NCBI RefSeq assembly: GCF_014656375.1
Contig: NZ_BNCH01000003.1
Location: 124,001-188,000 of the forward strand
From: Aliiroseovarius zhejiangensis
Lineage (GTDB): Bacteria; Pseudomonadota; Alphaproteobacteria; Rhodobacterales; Rhodobacteraceae
Reading direction: 5' to 3'
DNA: 64,000 nt
Numbering within the stretch: position 1 is the stretch's first letter; each line of letters begins with the position of its first letter. The notes beneath the pieces were generated by a model, which saw nothing but the letters and a program-made list of their open reading frames with translations, had not been told where the DNA came from and did not search any database. Position numbers and translations under genes: made by a program. Shown here piece after piece: positions 47,135 through 55,125 of this stretch.

Positions 47135-47422
47135 ATGTCGCGCGTTTGCGAACTGACCGGAAAAGGCCCGATGACTGGCAACAATGTCAGCCACGCCAAG
47201 AACAGAACCCGCCGCCGGTTTCTGCCAAACCTGAACGATGTGACGTTGCAGTCCGAAGCACTGGGCCGTGGGGTCAAGCTGCGCATTTCGGCCGCCGCGC
47301 TGCGTTCGGTGGATCATCGTGGTGGTCTGGACGCTTATCTGGCGAAAGCCAAGGATGATGAGCTGTCGGCCAACGCGCTGAAGATCAAGAAAGAAGTCGC
47401 CAAGGCGCTGGCATCCGCCTAA
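47135..47422 (+). CDS. rpmB: 50S ribosomal protein L28
   Basis: A 95-residue ribosomal protein starting [20 protein letters not shown], the signature of bacterial L28, followed by [14 protein letters not shown], which binds 23S rRNA. The C-terminus ([15 protein letters not shown]) is an alphaproteobacterial-style extension. AAGGAAAG precedes the ATG. A terminator follows closely. Confidence 0.96.
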   Translation: MSRVCELTGKGPMTGNNVSHAKNRTRRRFLPNLNDVTLQSEALGRGVKLRISAAALRSVDHRGGLDAYLAKAKDDELSANALKIKKEVAKALASA

Positions 47423-47453
47423 GCCCACGCGCGACCCGGAACAAACGGACCTG

Positions 47454-47487
47454 AACCGCCCTGGCCTTGCCGCTTTGGGCGGTTTTT
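47454..47487 (+). terminator. Rho-independent terminator of rpmB
   Basis: AACCGCCC and GGGCGGTT make an 8-bp stem with a 15-base loop, followed by a TTT tract. Confidence 0.75.
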
Positions 47488-47552
47488 CCATGTTCGGGAC
47501 TGATACGTTTTGTCGCTTGTGCCGGGTGAAAAGACGGCTTAGCTCTGTTCCC

Positions 47553-47900
47553 ATGATCCGTGCCGTTTCTGCATATGTCTTGGTTCTGATGCTGGTCGCG
47601 GCCAGTTTTACGCTGGCCCATGCGCGCGGCAGCAGTCCGGATTTGGGCAAGGCCATGGACATGGTGATTTGCACCGGTGTCGGCATGGTGACCGTCTTGG
47701 TCGGCCCGGATGGTGAACCCATCGAATCGGTGCATCTTTGCCCGGATGGGGCGCAGATTTTCGCAGCCGCTTTCGCTGTTCCGGTTGTTCACAGCCCCGA
47801 AGCGCGGATTGTCGCCCGCATAACGCCCTTGCGCAGCGCCTCATATCAGGGGCGCGCAACGCTGACCCCGTCTGCCCGTGGCCCTCCGGCGCAGGTCTGA
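47553..47900 (+). CDS. Exported protein, DUF2946-like, copper-associated by context
   Basis: A 115-residue protein with an N-terminal signal/anchor (IRAVSAYVLVLMLVAASFTLAHA). A later segment, MVICTGVGMVTVLVGPDGEP then VHLCPDGAQIF, resembles the CTG...CPDC pattern of DUF2946 proteins that commonly sit beside copper genes, although one usual Cys is missing. It ends 46 bases before a PCuAC copper chaperone gene, and probably shares its transcript. The ATG at 47553 is preferred over in-frame ATGs upstream that would cover the rpmB terminator. Confidence 0.6.
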   Translation: MIRAVSAYVLVLMLVAASFTLAHARGSSPDLGKAMDMVICTGVGMVTVLVGPDGEPIESVHLCPDGAQIFAAAFAVPVVHSPEARIVARITPLRSASYQGRATLTPSARGPPAQV

Positions 47901-47946
47901 CTTTACACCTCAGATCTATGCAACGACGGACCAAAGGAACGAAACC

Positions 47947-48477
47947 ATGTCCCCTATGAAAACCATTCTTGCAGCCACCACGGCTGCGCTGCTTGCCTTT
48001 CCTGCGTTTGCCGAAGGCGACATCACGATCGAAGATGCCTATGCCCGTGCCTCGGGTATGAACGCCATGGCGGGTGCGGCATTTTTCCAGATCATGAACC
48101 ATGGCGATCAGGATGACCGCCTGATTGCTGCGAAGTCAGACGTGGCAAAACGGGTCGAGCTGCACACCCACAAGGAAACCGCCGAGGGCGTGATGCAGAT
48201 GATGGAGGTCGAAGAAGGCTTTCCCATTGCTGCGGGTGGCATGCACGCGCTCCAACGCGGCGGTGACCACGTGATGTTCATGGGGTTGAACCAACCCTTC
48301 GAGGATGGATCGACCATCAGCGTCACGCTCGTCTTTGAAAAAGCCGGTGAAATGACAGTCGAGATCCCGGTTGACCTGAAACGCAACCCCATGGGCGGCG
48401 GGATGCAACATGGCAAAATGGGTCAGGGCAAGATGAAGGGTGGCCAGATGGAGCAGGACAACACGTCCACCAACTGA
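47947..48477 (+). CDS. PCuAC-type periplasmic copper chaperone
   Basis: A 176-residue exported protein (signal peptide MKTILAATTAALLAFPAFA). It has the DUF461/PCuAC pattern: DAYARASGMNAMAGAAFFQIMN, then RVELHTHKETAEGVMQMMEV containing the conserved His-X-Met type Cu(I) ligands (ELHTH...M..M), and HVMFMGL. The C-terminal 30 residues are Met/His/Gly-rich (MGGGMQHGKMGQGKMKGGQM), a likely extra copper-binding tail. It delivers Cu(I) to cytochrome oxidase CuA. The frame is open further upstream but the ATG at 47947 starts the signal peptide. Confidence 0.9.
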   Translation: MSPMKTILAATTAALLAFPAFAEGDITIEDAYARASGMNAMAGAAFFQIMNHGDQDDRLIAAKSDVAKRVELHTHKETAEGVMQMMEVEEGFPIAAGGMHALQRGGDHVMFMGLNQPFEDGSTISVTLVFEKAGEMTVEIPVDLKRNPMGGGMQHGKMGQGKMKGGQMEQDNTSTN

Positions 48478-48501
48478 TCGGGCAGCAGTTTTTTGCGCGT
48501 G

Positions 48502-48533
48502 AAGGGCCGCACCTTTCCGGGTGCGGTCCTTTT
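48502..48533 (+). terminator. Rho-independent terminator after the PCuAC gene
   Basis: AAGGGCCGCACC pairs with GGTGCGGTCCTT (one G-T pair) over 12 bp, then TT. It overlaps the end of the convergent sirtuin gene by one base. Confidence 0.8.
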
Positions 48534-49228
48534 CATCTTTCGTCGAGAATCTCGGCAACCCAGAGCGGCACGATCCTGGTGGCTGGTCCGAAACGCGCGG
48601 TGTCGAAGCTGTTGGCGGTGGCAGATGGCTCCAGATTAAGCTCGATCGTTTCGACACCGGCCGATTGGGCCTCGGCGGCGAAGCCCGCGGCTGGATAGAC
48701 ATTGCCGGATGTGCCAATGGCGACAAACAAATCAGCGCCTGTCAGATGATGGTAAATCTCGTCCATGTGATACGGCATTTCGCCAAACCAGACGATGTCG
48801 GGTCGGGTGGCCATTTCCTTGCAGGTGGGGCAGGGGTCGTCAGTGGACATGGCCAGTGGCGCAGTCCAGCGATGATCGCAGGCCGCACAGAGCGCACCGG
48901 ACAGCGTGCCATGCATATGGATCACATCGGTGGCGCCAGCGCGCTCGTGCAGGTCGTCGACATTCTGCGTTACGATCGTCACGCGACCGCCGTGTTCTTT
49001 TTGCAGGCGGGCCAAGGCCGCATGTGCCGCGTTCGGCTGTGCATTTCGGCAGTTCGCCCGGCGCGCGTTATAGAACGCGTGGACCAGATCGGGATTGCGG
49101 GCAAAGCCTTCTGGTGTAGCGACCTCGTTCAGGTCGTATTTCGTCCACAGCCCATCCTTTTCGCGAAACGTCCCCAGCCTGCTTTCGGCTGAAATGCCTG
49201 CACCGGTCAGGATGACGATATGGCTCAC
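48533..49228 (-). CDS. cobB: NAD-dependent protein deacylase (sirtuin, CobB type)
   Basis: A 231-residue class III sirtuin that removes acyl groups from lysines using NAD. GAGISAESRLGTFR is the Rossmann NAD site, TQNVDDLHERAG and HMHGTLSG carry the catalytic Asn/Asp/His, and the zinc cysteines are in CAACDHRW and CPTCKEMA. Its start overlaps the stop of the upstream HxlR-like gene, so the pair is one operon. Confidence 0.93.
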   Translation of the reverse strand: MSHIVILTGAGISAESRLGTFREKDGLWTKYDLNEVATPEGFARNPDLVHAFYNARRANCRNAQPNAAHAALARLQKEHGGRVTIVTQNVDDLHERAGATDVIHMHGTLSGALCAACDHRWTAPLAMSTDDPCPTCKEMATRPDIVWFGEMPYHMDEIYHHLTGADLFVAIGTSGNVYPAAGFAAEAQSAGVETIELNLEPSATANSFDTARFGPATRIVPLWVAEILDER

Positions 49229-49875
49229 TTGAAGCCCCCATAGATGTCCATCGCCTTTTGCAACAGATCCAGCAAGGCGGCGACCTGTAGCGGGTCTTCG
49301 GCGGTGATCTCGCGTTCGGCGGCGAAATTGGCGACGCGCAGGTCGCCACGGGCCACGGCTTCGACATCTGCCCAGTCAAAGGCGATCTGCACCGGGGCCA
49401 ATGGCATGGCGCCGGACTGAAGCGCGGCGCGCCCACCGGTGACGGTCAGCGAAAATGGCTCGCCGTCCAGCAGGATCTCAGCGCGGATGTCATCGAGTGG
49501 TCCGGCGGCACGTTCAATGGCACCGGCCAGAATGACCGCGCGATGTGCGCCGTTTTCCGGGTCCGCCGGAGCGTCCGGAACCGGCTGGTGGCGGCCAAAG
49601 CGGGCCAGTTCGAACAGGATGGCTCGGGTGGACAGGCCGCGTTCGGTCAGCGTGTAAAGCCGGTGGGATTTGGCAATCAATCCGGCGGCGCAGAGTTCGG
49701 ACAGGCGCGCGGACAGCATGTTGGAAGCGATGCCGGGCAAGCCTGCCCTGATCTGGGCGAAGCTGGCCGGGCCTGCGTGAAGTTCGCGCAGCACGTGAAC
49801 CGCCCAGCGATTGCCCAACAGGTCAAGGGACCGCGAGATCGGGCAGGACATGGAATAGGGTTTTACACGCGACAT
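49225..49875 (-). CDS. HxlR-family winged-helix transcription regulator with C-terminal domain
   Basis: A 216-residue protein. The first 95 residues are an HxlR-type winged helix (SCPISRSLDLLGNRWAVHVLRELHAG, where a Cys sits near residue 11, and GIASNMLSARLSELCAAGLI). The remaining 120 residues resemble the SCP2-like domain found in longer HxlR proteins. Four-base overlap with the sirtuin gene suggests the two products serve one response; a redox or metabolite signal is possible because HxlR regulators can sense through the N-terminal Cys. Confidence 0.82.
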   Translation of the reverse strand: MSRVKPYSMSCPISRSLDLLGNRWAVHVLRELHAGPASFAQIRAGLPGIASNMLSARLSELCAAGLIAKSHRLYTLTERGLSTRAILFELARFGRHQPVPDAPADPENGAHRAVILAGAIERAAGPLDDIRAEILLDGEPFSLTVTGGRAALQSGAMPLAPVQIAFDWADVEAVARGDLRVANFAAEREITAEDPLQVAALLDLLQKAMDIYGGFK

Positions 49876-49985
49876 GGCGCGCTTGTGACGACCTTGTCAG
49901 GTGTTTGCAAGGGGCCGTGCGGCGAATGGGCAAAGCCATGCCCGTTTGCGCAAAGCCGGGTGGGCTTGACGTGATCCCCGTGCAG

Positions 49986-50237
49986 ATGAAACGATATGGC
50001 ATGGCATTGCAGCGACCGATCCAACCCATGCCGCCCGATATTGACGCGCGACTACGCGCGGGCGGGCTGCGCGACGCCTACGAGGCGCGTCCGCCCTATC
50101 AGCGCAACGACTACCTGGCGTGGATTGCCCGTGCGAAACGGCCCGAAACCCGTGAAAAGCGGGTGGCGCAAATGCTTGAGGAGCTGGCGGGTGGGCGGCT
50201 TTACATGAAAATGCAGTGGCGGAAAGGGCAAGCGTGA
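49986..50237 (+). CDS. Short YdeI/OmdA C-terminal-like protein
   Basis: An 83-residue soluble protein. The pattern DIDARLRAGGLRDAYEARPP then YQRNDYLAWIARAKRPETR matches the C-terminal bacteriocin-protection (YdeI/OmpD-associated) domain, typically ending in RVAQMLEELAGGR. Function of this domain is unclear. The ATG at 49986 has no obvious ribosome site; the frame is open upstream to 49905. It precedes the phosphatase gene. Confidence 0.6.
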   Translation: MKRYGMALQRPIQPMPPDIDARLRAGGLRDAYEARPPYQRNDYLAWIARAKRPETREKRVAQMLEELAGGRLYMKMQWRKGQA

Positions 50238-50268
50238 CGGACCGCGATCGTGCCTCAAGGACGATGCC

Positions 50269-50724
50269 GTGACCCATCGCATTCTGTTCGTCTGTCTGGG
50301 CAATATCTGCCGGTCGCCCACCGCCGAGGCCGTGTTGCGTGACTTGGCGGGTGATCATCCGTCATTGGCGTTGCAGATTGACAGCGCGGGCACGTCTGAT
50401 TGGCATGTCGGTGATCCGCCCTATGGCCCGATGCAGAAGGCTGCGCAAAAGCGCGGCTATGACCTGTCAGCTTTGCGCGCCCGTCAGGTGTGTCGTGCGG
50501 ATTTCACCCGGTTCGATCTGATTGTGGCGATGGATGACAACAACAAGGCCGCTCTGGAGCAGATGTGGCCAGACGGGGAGCACGCGCGGGTGGTTCTGTT
50601 CACCAATTTCGCACCGGAGTTGGGACAGGACCAGGTGCCGGACCCCTATTACACCCGGGATTTCGATCAAACTCTGGACATCGTCGAGGCCGCCGCGCGG
50701 GGTTTGATTGCGACTTTGACCTAA
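50269..50724 (+). CDS. Low-molecular-weight protein tyrosine phosphatase
   Basis: A 151-residue cytoplasmic phosphatase. The P-loop VCLGNICRSPTAEAV has the catalytic Cys9 and Arg15, and the general acid Asp is in VPDPYYTRD. It starts with GTG at 50269: no ATG is available in frame, and AAGGA lies 9 bases upstream. Such enzymes also act as arsenate reductases, but the sequence is closest to the phosphatase type. Confidence 0.92.
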   Translation: MTHRILFVCLGNICRSPTAEAVLRDLAGDHPSLALQIDSAGTSDWHVGDPPYGPMQKAAQKRGYDLSALRARQVCRADFTRFDLIVAMDDNNKAALEQMWPDGEHARVVLFTNFAPELGQDQVPDPYYTRDFDQTLDIVEAAARGLIATLT

Positions 50725-50731
50725 GTCGCTC

Positions 50732-51040
50732 TCAGCGGCAGTAAGATGTCACCGTTTGACCGAATTGCTTGTATTTCTTCCAGAACCGCTCATCCGAACT
50801 GCGATCGGATTGGCGGAGCGCCTGACTGCGGTGCGGATCCTTGAAGAATTTTGACACCTTGGCACGCTCGGTATTGGTGAGCATGGAATTGGCGACCTTC
50901 TGGATACAGCCGCACAGCGTGCGCGATGCGGCGGCGCGATTGGCGCTGAGACATGCCCGTTCGATCGACCCGCCGGCGAATGCCGCCTGGCTGGGAAGGA
51001 TGACGGAAAGTAACGCGATGGAAAGAAGAACCCGTTTCAT
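50732..51040 (-). CDS. Secreted hypothetical protein with paired cysteines
   Basis: A 102-residue exported protein (signal peptide VLLSIALLSVILPSQAAFA). The mature part has cysteines in ERACLSANRAAASRTLCGCIQK and a C-terminal SYCR, suggesting disulfides. The core RAKVSKFFKDPHRSQ is helical and charged. Family not recognised. It is convergent with the phosphatase gene and divergent from the fructokinase gene. Confidence 0.75.
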   Translation of the reverse strand: MKRVLLSIALLSVILPSQAAFAGGSIERACLSANRAAASRTLCGCIQKVANSMLTNTERAKVSKFFKDPHRSQALRQSDRSSDERFWKKYKQFGQTVTSYCR

Positions 51041-51143
51041 GGCTGCCCTCGTCGAAATCTGCTTCCTGTTTCAGGTCTTGGATGCCTGACTGATGAAACA
51101 GATCATACACGTTATAGGGGTCCGATGCAATTTGGCACGCGCA

Positions 51144-52103
51144 TCACAGCTGCGTGATTTTCACCTGCGGCAGTAAGGCGCGCAGGTCGTGATCGCGGCA
51201 CAATTCGGTCGCCGGGCTCATCACCGCGGCGCTGGCGGCGGCGGTGCCGTGGCGCAGGGCGTCGGCCCAATCGCCCCCCTGTGCGCGGGTCAGGGTGAAG
51301 GCCCCGACGAAGCTGTCGCCCGCGCCGACCTTGCTTGCCACCGGCACGGGCGGGGTGACGGCATGCAGCAGCGTCCCGGCCGTGGCCAGCACCGACCCCT
51401 CGGCCCCCAACGCCAGCACAACCGCGCGCGCATATCCCTTGCCGACCAGTTCGCGGGCGAACCCGGATACATCGTGCAGCGACCCAAGGCGTCGCCCCGC
51501 CAGCGCCTCGCTTTCCGCGCCGTCCAGTCGCAGGATGTCGGGGGCCGCGCCCAGGTCCGAGGCCTGCACGGCCAGCGCCGCCCCCGAGGTGTCCAGTGTC
51601 AGAATGGCGCCCTGGGCGCGGGTGATCTCGGCCAGCATCCGGGGAAAGCCATCCGGCACGCCCGGCGGTTGCGAGCCGGACAGAACGACCTGCATGCTGG
51701 GCTGGATGGCGGTTTGCAGGCGGTCACACAGGGCGTCGAGGTCGGTCTGGGTCCAGACCGGGCCGGGCATGACGAAACGGTATTGATGGCCCGCCTGCCG
51801 GTCAGTGACGGCAAGCGAGAGCCGGGTTTCACCGTCCAATGTGAACACCTCGGTCGGCACACCCTCGCGCGTCAGAAGCGCGGCCAGTTCCTGCCCGCGA
51901 TACCCGGCCAGTGCCACGAGCGCGGTGGCCTGCCCGCCCAAGCGGCAGATCACGCGGGCCACATTGATCCCGCCGCCGCCCGGGTCCAGCACCGGTGTAT
52001 CGCATCGCAGCTTTTCATCAGCGCGGACCGCATCCACGCCGGTGGACATATCCATGGCCGGATTCAGCGTGATCGTCAGAATGTCGGAGGGAGGGTGGGC
52101 CAT
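51144..52103 (-). CDS. PfkB-family hexose kinase (1-phosphofructokinase type)
   Basis: A 319-residue ribokinase-fold enzyme that phosphorylates a sugar phosphate, probably fructose 1-phosphate or tagatose 6-phosphate. Diagnostic segments are ITLNPAMDMS at the start, DPGGGGINVARVICRLG, and the C-terminal ATP/anion hole VGAGDSFVGAFTL with the catalytic Asp. No PTS components are in the window, so the physiological substrate is uncertain. Confidence 0.88.
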   Translation of the reverse strand: MAHPPSDILTITLNPAMDMSTGVDAVRADEKLRCDTPVLDPGGGGINVARVICRLGGQATALVALAGYRGQELAALLTREGVPTEVFTLDGETRLSLAVTDRQAGHQYRFVMPGPVWTQTDLDALCDRLQTAIQPSMQVVLSGSQPPGVPDGFPRMLAEITRAQGAILTLDTSGAALAVQASDLGAAPDILRLDGAESEALAGRRLGSLHDVSGFARELVGKGYARAVVLALGAEGSVLATAGTLLHAVTPPVPVASKVGAGDSFVGAFTLTRAQGGDWADALRHGTAAASAAVMSPATELCRDHDLRALLPQVKITQL

Positions 52104-52145
52104 GGCATCCGATTCACATGAAGCATCGACGCCAGCCTAAGCGGT

Positions 52146-52173
52146 CGGGGAAGGCGCGGCAACGCCTTCCCCG
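52146..52173. terminator. Strong GC hairpin after the amino-acid dehydrogenase gene
   Basis: CGGGGAAGGCG and CGCCTTCCCCG form an 11-bp perfect stem with a six-base loop, 7 bases after the minus-strand dehydrogenase stop. No T-tract follows, so it may be a transcript stabiliser or a Rho-assisted terminator. Confidence 0.5.
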
Positions 52174-52180
52174 CAAGGGA

Positions 52181-53230
52181 TCAGGCCGCGCGGGCCTTGA
52201 TGGTCTTGGCCACCACGTCCTGTGCGACGGCGGCGGGGCTGACGCCCTGCTTGGCGGCTTCCGACAGGATCGCCTCCATCGTGTCGTCCAGCGCGTCCAG
52301 TTTCCTGGCCACCCAGTCGACCCGGCCTTCGATTTTCAGAACCTCGGTCGCAACGTTGATGATACCGCCGCCATTGGCAACGAAATCCGGGGCATAAAGG
52401 ATGCCGCGCTCCACCAGCCGTTCCGCATCCGCAGGCGTGGCCAACTGGTTGTTGGCGCCACCAGCCACAGCCCTGACCTTCAACTGCGGAATGGTGTCGG
52501 CGTTCAGGATGCCCCCGATGGCGCAGGGGGCGAAAATGTCAGCCTTGACCGCATAGATGTCATCCAGACCCACCGGTTGCGCACCGAAGGCCTTGGTGGC
52601 GGCGTCAACACGCCCGGTATCAATATCGGTGACGATCAGCTTGGCGCCCGCATCGGTCAGCAATTCGCACAGGTTCCAGCCGACATTGCCCAGACCTTGC
52701 ACGGACACGGTCCGCCCGGTCAGATCGGCATCACCAAACTGGTGCAACGCCACGCGGCGCACGGCGTTGAAGATGCCGCGCGCGGTGATCGGTGACGGAT
52801 CGCCCGACGCAAACGCCCCATCCGACAGACCGGCGACAAAACCGGTTTCCTTGGCCAGCTCGGCCATGTCCGCGGGGCTCATACCCATGTCCTCGGCTGT
52901 CCAGTAACGACCCTCGCAGGCTTCGACCGCGCGCCCGAAGGCGTGCAGCAACTCGGGTGTCTTCAGCGTCGCCGGATCGCCAATGATCACGGCCTTGCCA
53001 CCGCCCAACCGCAATCCAGCGGCTGCATTCTTGTAGGTCATGCCTTCCGACAGGCGCAGCACGTCGGTCAGCGCGGCGTCCTCGCTGGCATAGGGGCGCA
53101 TCCGCAGCCCACCCGCCGCCGGCCCCAGAACCGTTGAATGAATGGCAATGAACCCGACAAGACCGCAGCTTGCGTCTTCGACACGATAAACTTCTTCATG
53201 GGTGGCCGAGGCCACTTGTGTAATGTTCAT
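52181..53230 (-). CDS. Glu/Leu/Phe/Val dehydrogenase family (leucine dehydrogenase-like)
   Basis: NAD(P)-dependent oxidative deamination of a branched or aromatic amino acid, 349 residues. The catalytic lysine region GLRMRPYASEDAALTDVLRLSEGMTYKNAAAGLRLGGGKAVI and the Rossmann VQGLGNVGWNLCELL are clear. The size and GGGKAVI segment fit leucine/valine dehydrogenases rather than 450-residue glutamate dehydrogenases. The ATG at 53230 (MNITQVASATHEEVY) follows GGAGGATC. Divergent from the Lrp/AsnC gene, its likely regulator. Confidence 0.9.
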   Translation of the reverse strand: MNITQVASATHEEVYRVEDASCGLVGFIAIHSTVLGPAAGGLRMRPYASEDAALTDVLRLSEGMTYKNAAAGLRLGGGKAVIIGDPATLKTPELLHAFGRAVEACEGRYWTAEDMGMSPADMAELAKETGFVAGLSDGAFASGDPSPITARGIFNAVRRVALHQFGDADLTGRTVSVQGLGNVGWNLCELLTDAGAKLIVTDIDTGRVDAATKAFGAQPVGLDDIYAVKADIFAPCAIGGILNADTIPQLKVRAVAGGANNQLATPADAERLVERGILYAPDFVANGGGIINVATEVLKIEGRVDWVARKLDALDDTMEAILSEAAKQGVSPAAVAQDVVAKTIKARAA

Positions 53231-53279
53231 GAGATCCTCCCGCATTTGTCGTTAATTTACTCAAAGTCAGCCGGTGAAA

Positions 53280-53319
53280 ATCACTAAAAATCGGCGTGTG
53301 GAATTTGATTTTTGGTGAT
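53280..53319. promoter_or_regulatory. Dyad operator candidate between dehydrogenase and Lrp genes
   Basis: ATCACTAAAAATC and GATTTTTGGTGAT are inverted 13-base arms with a single mismatch, separated by 14 bases, in the AT-rich divergent intergenic region. It lies 38 bases before the Lrp start and 50 bases before the dehydrogenase start. Lrp/AsnC dimers bind such dyads. Confidence 0.55.
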
Positions 53320-53356
53320 ATCGTCTGAAATGACGCAGAAAGACGGGATTTTTCTG

Positions 53357-53812
53357 ATGGACGCCATCGACCGCCGCATCATCGCCGCCTTGCAGGAAAA
53401 CGGCCGCCAGAAGCTGGGCGAGCTTGCCGATTCCGTCGGCCTGTCCCCCACCCCCTGTGCCCGCCGCATCGCGGCTTTGGAAGAGGCGGGCGTGATCACC
53501 GGCTATGGCGCACGGGTCGATCAGGCGAAGCTGGGGCTGCCGGTATCGGTCTTTATCTCGGTCGAGTTGGAAAGTCAGAACCGCGACGCCCTGACCCAGT
53601 TCGAGCGCGCCGTGTCACGCATGGAAGAGGTGATGGAATGTCATCTGATGAGCGGCAACCGCGACATCATCCTGCGCGTCGTCGTCGCCGACCTGACCGC
53701 CTTCGACGAGTTCATGGAACACCGCCTGATGCGGGTCGAGGGGATCCGGCGCATGCGGTCGAGTTTTACGCTGAGGACGATGGTGCGAAGGAATGTGCTG
53801 CCGGTGGGGTAG
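53357..53812 (+). CDS. Lrp/AsnC-family transcription regulator
   Basis: A 151-residue DNA-binding protein with an N-terminal helix-turn-helix (IDRRIIAALQENGRQKLGELADSVGLSPTPCARRI) and a C-terminal RAM/ACT-like effector domain. The C-terminal part contains the SGNRDIILRVVVADLTAFDEFM stretch. It probably responds to an amino acid and controls the divergent dehydrogenase gene, with the dyad between. The ATG at 53357 gives the typical MDAIDRRI start; an ATG nine codons upstream is possible. Confidence 0.92.
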   Translation: MDAIDRRIIAALQENGRQKLGELADSVGLSPTPCARRIAALEEAGVITGYGARVDQAKLGLPVSVFISVELESQNRDALTQFERAVSRMEEVMECHLMSGNRDIILRVVVADLTAFDEFMEHRLMRVEGIRRMRSSFTLRTMVRRNVLPVG

Positions 53813-53854
53813 GGGCAGGGTTGCGAAGTTCCGTCTGGTCGTTAGACCGGACAT

Positions 53855-53925
53855 CGCCCGACCCTCCCCATCGGCCGAAGGCACGCCTTTGGCGTGACAG
53901 GGCGTTCCGCCCACCCAGGGTCAGG
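53855..53925 (+). repeat. Intergenic repeat, family 2, copy 1
   Basis: TCGCCCGACCCTCCCCA, a variable part with the hairpin CACGCC-TTT-GGCGTG, then GGGCGTTCCG and CCCACCCAGGGTCAGG. The two conserved ends match copy 2 at 58242 in order and orientation. It lies between the Lrp gene and the HNH gene. Confidence 0.6.
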
Positions 53926-54016
53926 CTATGTCCAAGAGCAAGGGTTTGGTACCGCGGGAGGAGCTAACGCAGCTCTTTTTTGACTCTCGTATTTTTTCGC
54001 ATCAATGTTGATGTTG

Positions 54017-55054
54017 TTAAAGCCGGGACAAAACTGCGTCTATAATGGCCGTTTCCACACCCTGAGCGGCTAGTTGGAGAACTATGCGTTTTATGAATAG
54101 TAGTTCGGTTGTTTTGTACCACTCAACTGGGTCTGACGTTGTAAGAGGTATCCGTAAAGCGACGTTTCTTCCTCGAGGAGATGCGGGGAAAGAAATCTGA
54201 TAACACCGCGTCAATGTTGGATCGCCAAATATACTTACAATCACAATAATCTCGTCACGAAGCGGTATTGCCGCTAGAAAATGTTCTTTAAGGCGCCAAA
54301 CAGTTTCACCCACTAAGGAGTTTCTGAACTCGGGATGATAAGACACAACGACCGCCTCAATAAGCCGGGGATCATACGCGTCTGCATCCATCACGGCTCT
54401 AATACTTCGTGAACTGTCGCTAAATGTCCATGAAGGCCCCAGAAAAAGGTGCGCAGTGCCCAGCGCAATCTTGGCAAGACCTTTTTCCAAACTCACTAAG
54501 TCTAGCTCCATTGAAGTGGAGAACTCCCTAATTTCTTTGGAAACAGCTTTCTCGGTTGCTGAATTAAGCATTTCTTCCAGAATTGCTGGATTGATTTCTG
54601 AGCTTCTAGCTCTACGGAATCTCTTGGAAATAATGTTTCCCAAGATATTTCTCGCTTCCTTGATTTCGCCTGAAATGCTGACCTCAAAACTGCCTTCGTC
54701 GTGATCAGTAGTCCTGACTATTGGCAATAGCTTTGTCGTTAAACCTGCGTCGTGGAACGTTACTTTTCCGATTTCGTCTTCGAAGCCTTTGGCTCTCACA
54801 GGAAAACTGGCCTTCTGGAACTTGCCTTTTTTACTTTTTACTGAATTTGAGAGCTGAAGAAACTTGACGAAGAACTGTTCCTGAAAAGGGCCATCTATGC
54901 AGGTGCCAAGGTCAGAGTTACACTTCACGCAGCAATCTTTAGTGATGGCCGGACTGCGTCCCCCAAGACTTTCCGGAATAATATGTTCTTTGCTTGATCT
55001 TCGATTTGATTCAGTATCTTCGGATAGCAACTCTTGACAGTAAATACATCGCAT
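54017..55054 (-). CDS. HNH-type endonuclease-like protein, low-GC orphan
   Basis: A 345-residue protein. The N-terminus is a zinc-binding HNH-like module: MRCIYCQELL, then KEHIIPESLGGR, then CCVKCNSDLG (two CxxC pairs with EH-I-P between). The rest (about 60-345) has no motif I recognise and looks globular and helical, typical of HNH proteins in defence or mobile loci. The gene is markedly more AT-rich than its neighbours, with a strong AGGAGGGG ribosome site. It is divergent from lepA. DNA cleavage is inferred only from the motif. Confidence 0.75.
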   Translation of the reverse strand: MRCIYCQELLSEDTESNRRSSKEHIIPESLGGRSPAITKDCCVKCNSDLGTCIDGPFQEQFFVKFLQLSNSVKSKKGKFQKASFPVRAKGFEDEIGKVTFHDAGLTTKLLPIVRTTDHDEGSFEVSISGEIKEARNILGNIISKRFRRARSSEINPAILEEMLNSATEKAVSKEIREFSTSMELDLVSLEKGLAKIALGTAHLFLGPSWTFSDSSRSIRAVMDADAYDPRLIEAVVVSYHPEFRNSLVGETVWRLKEHFLAAIPLRDEIIVIVSIFGDPTLTRCYQISFPASPRGRNVALRIPLTTSDPVEWYKTTELLFIKRIVLQLAAQGVETAIIDAVLSRL

Positions 55055-55089
55055 AAGCCCCTCCTGAATATTGAGATCAGCTAGTTCAC

Positions 55090-55115
55090 TTGACCGCCCC
55101 CAAAATCCCTATAAT
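55090..55115 (+). promoter_or_regulatory. Possible lepA promoter
   Basis: TTGACC (55090-55095) and a perfect TATAAT (55110-55115) with only 14 bases between. Short spacing makes the -35 element doubtful. A start about seven bases after TATAAT would fall only 3-5 bases before the lepA ATG, implying a near-leaderless message. Confidence 0.35.
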
Positions 55116-55125
55116 ACGCTGCACT

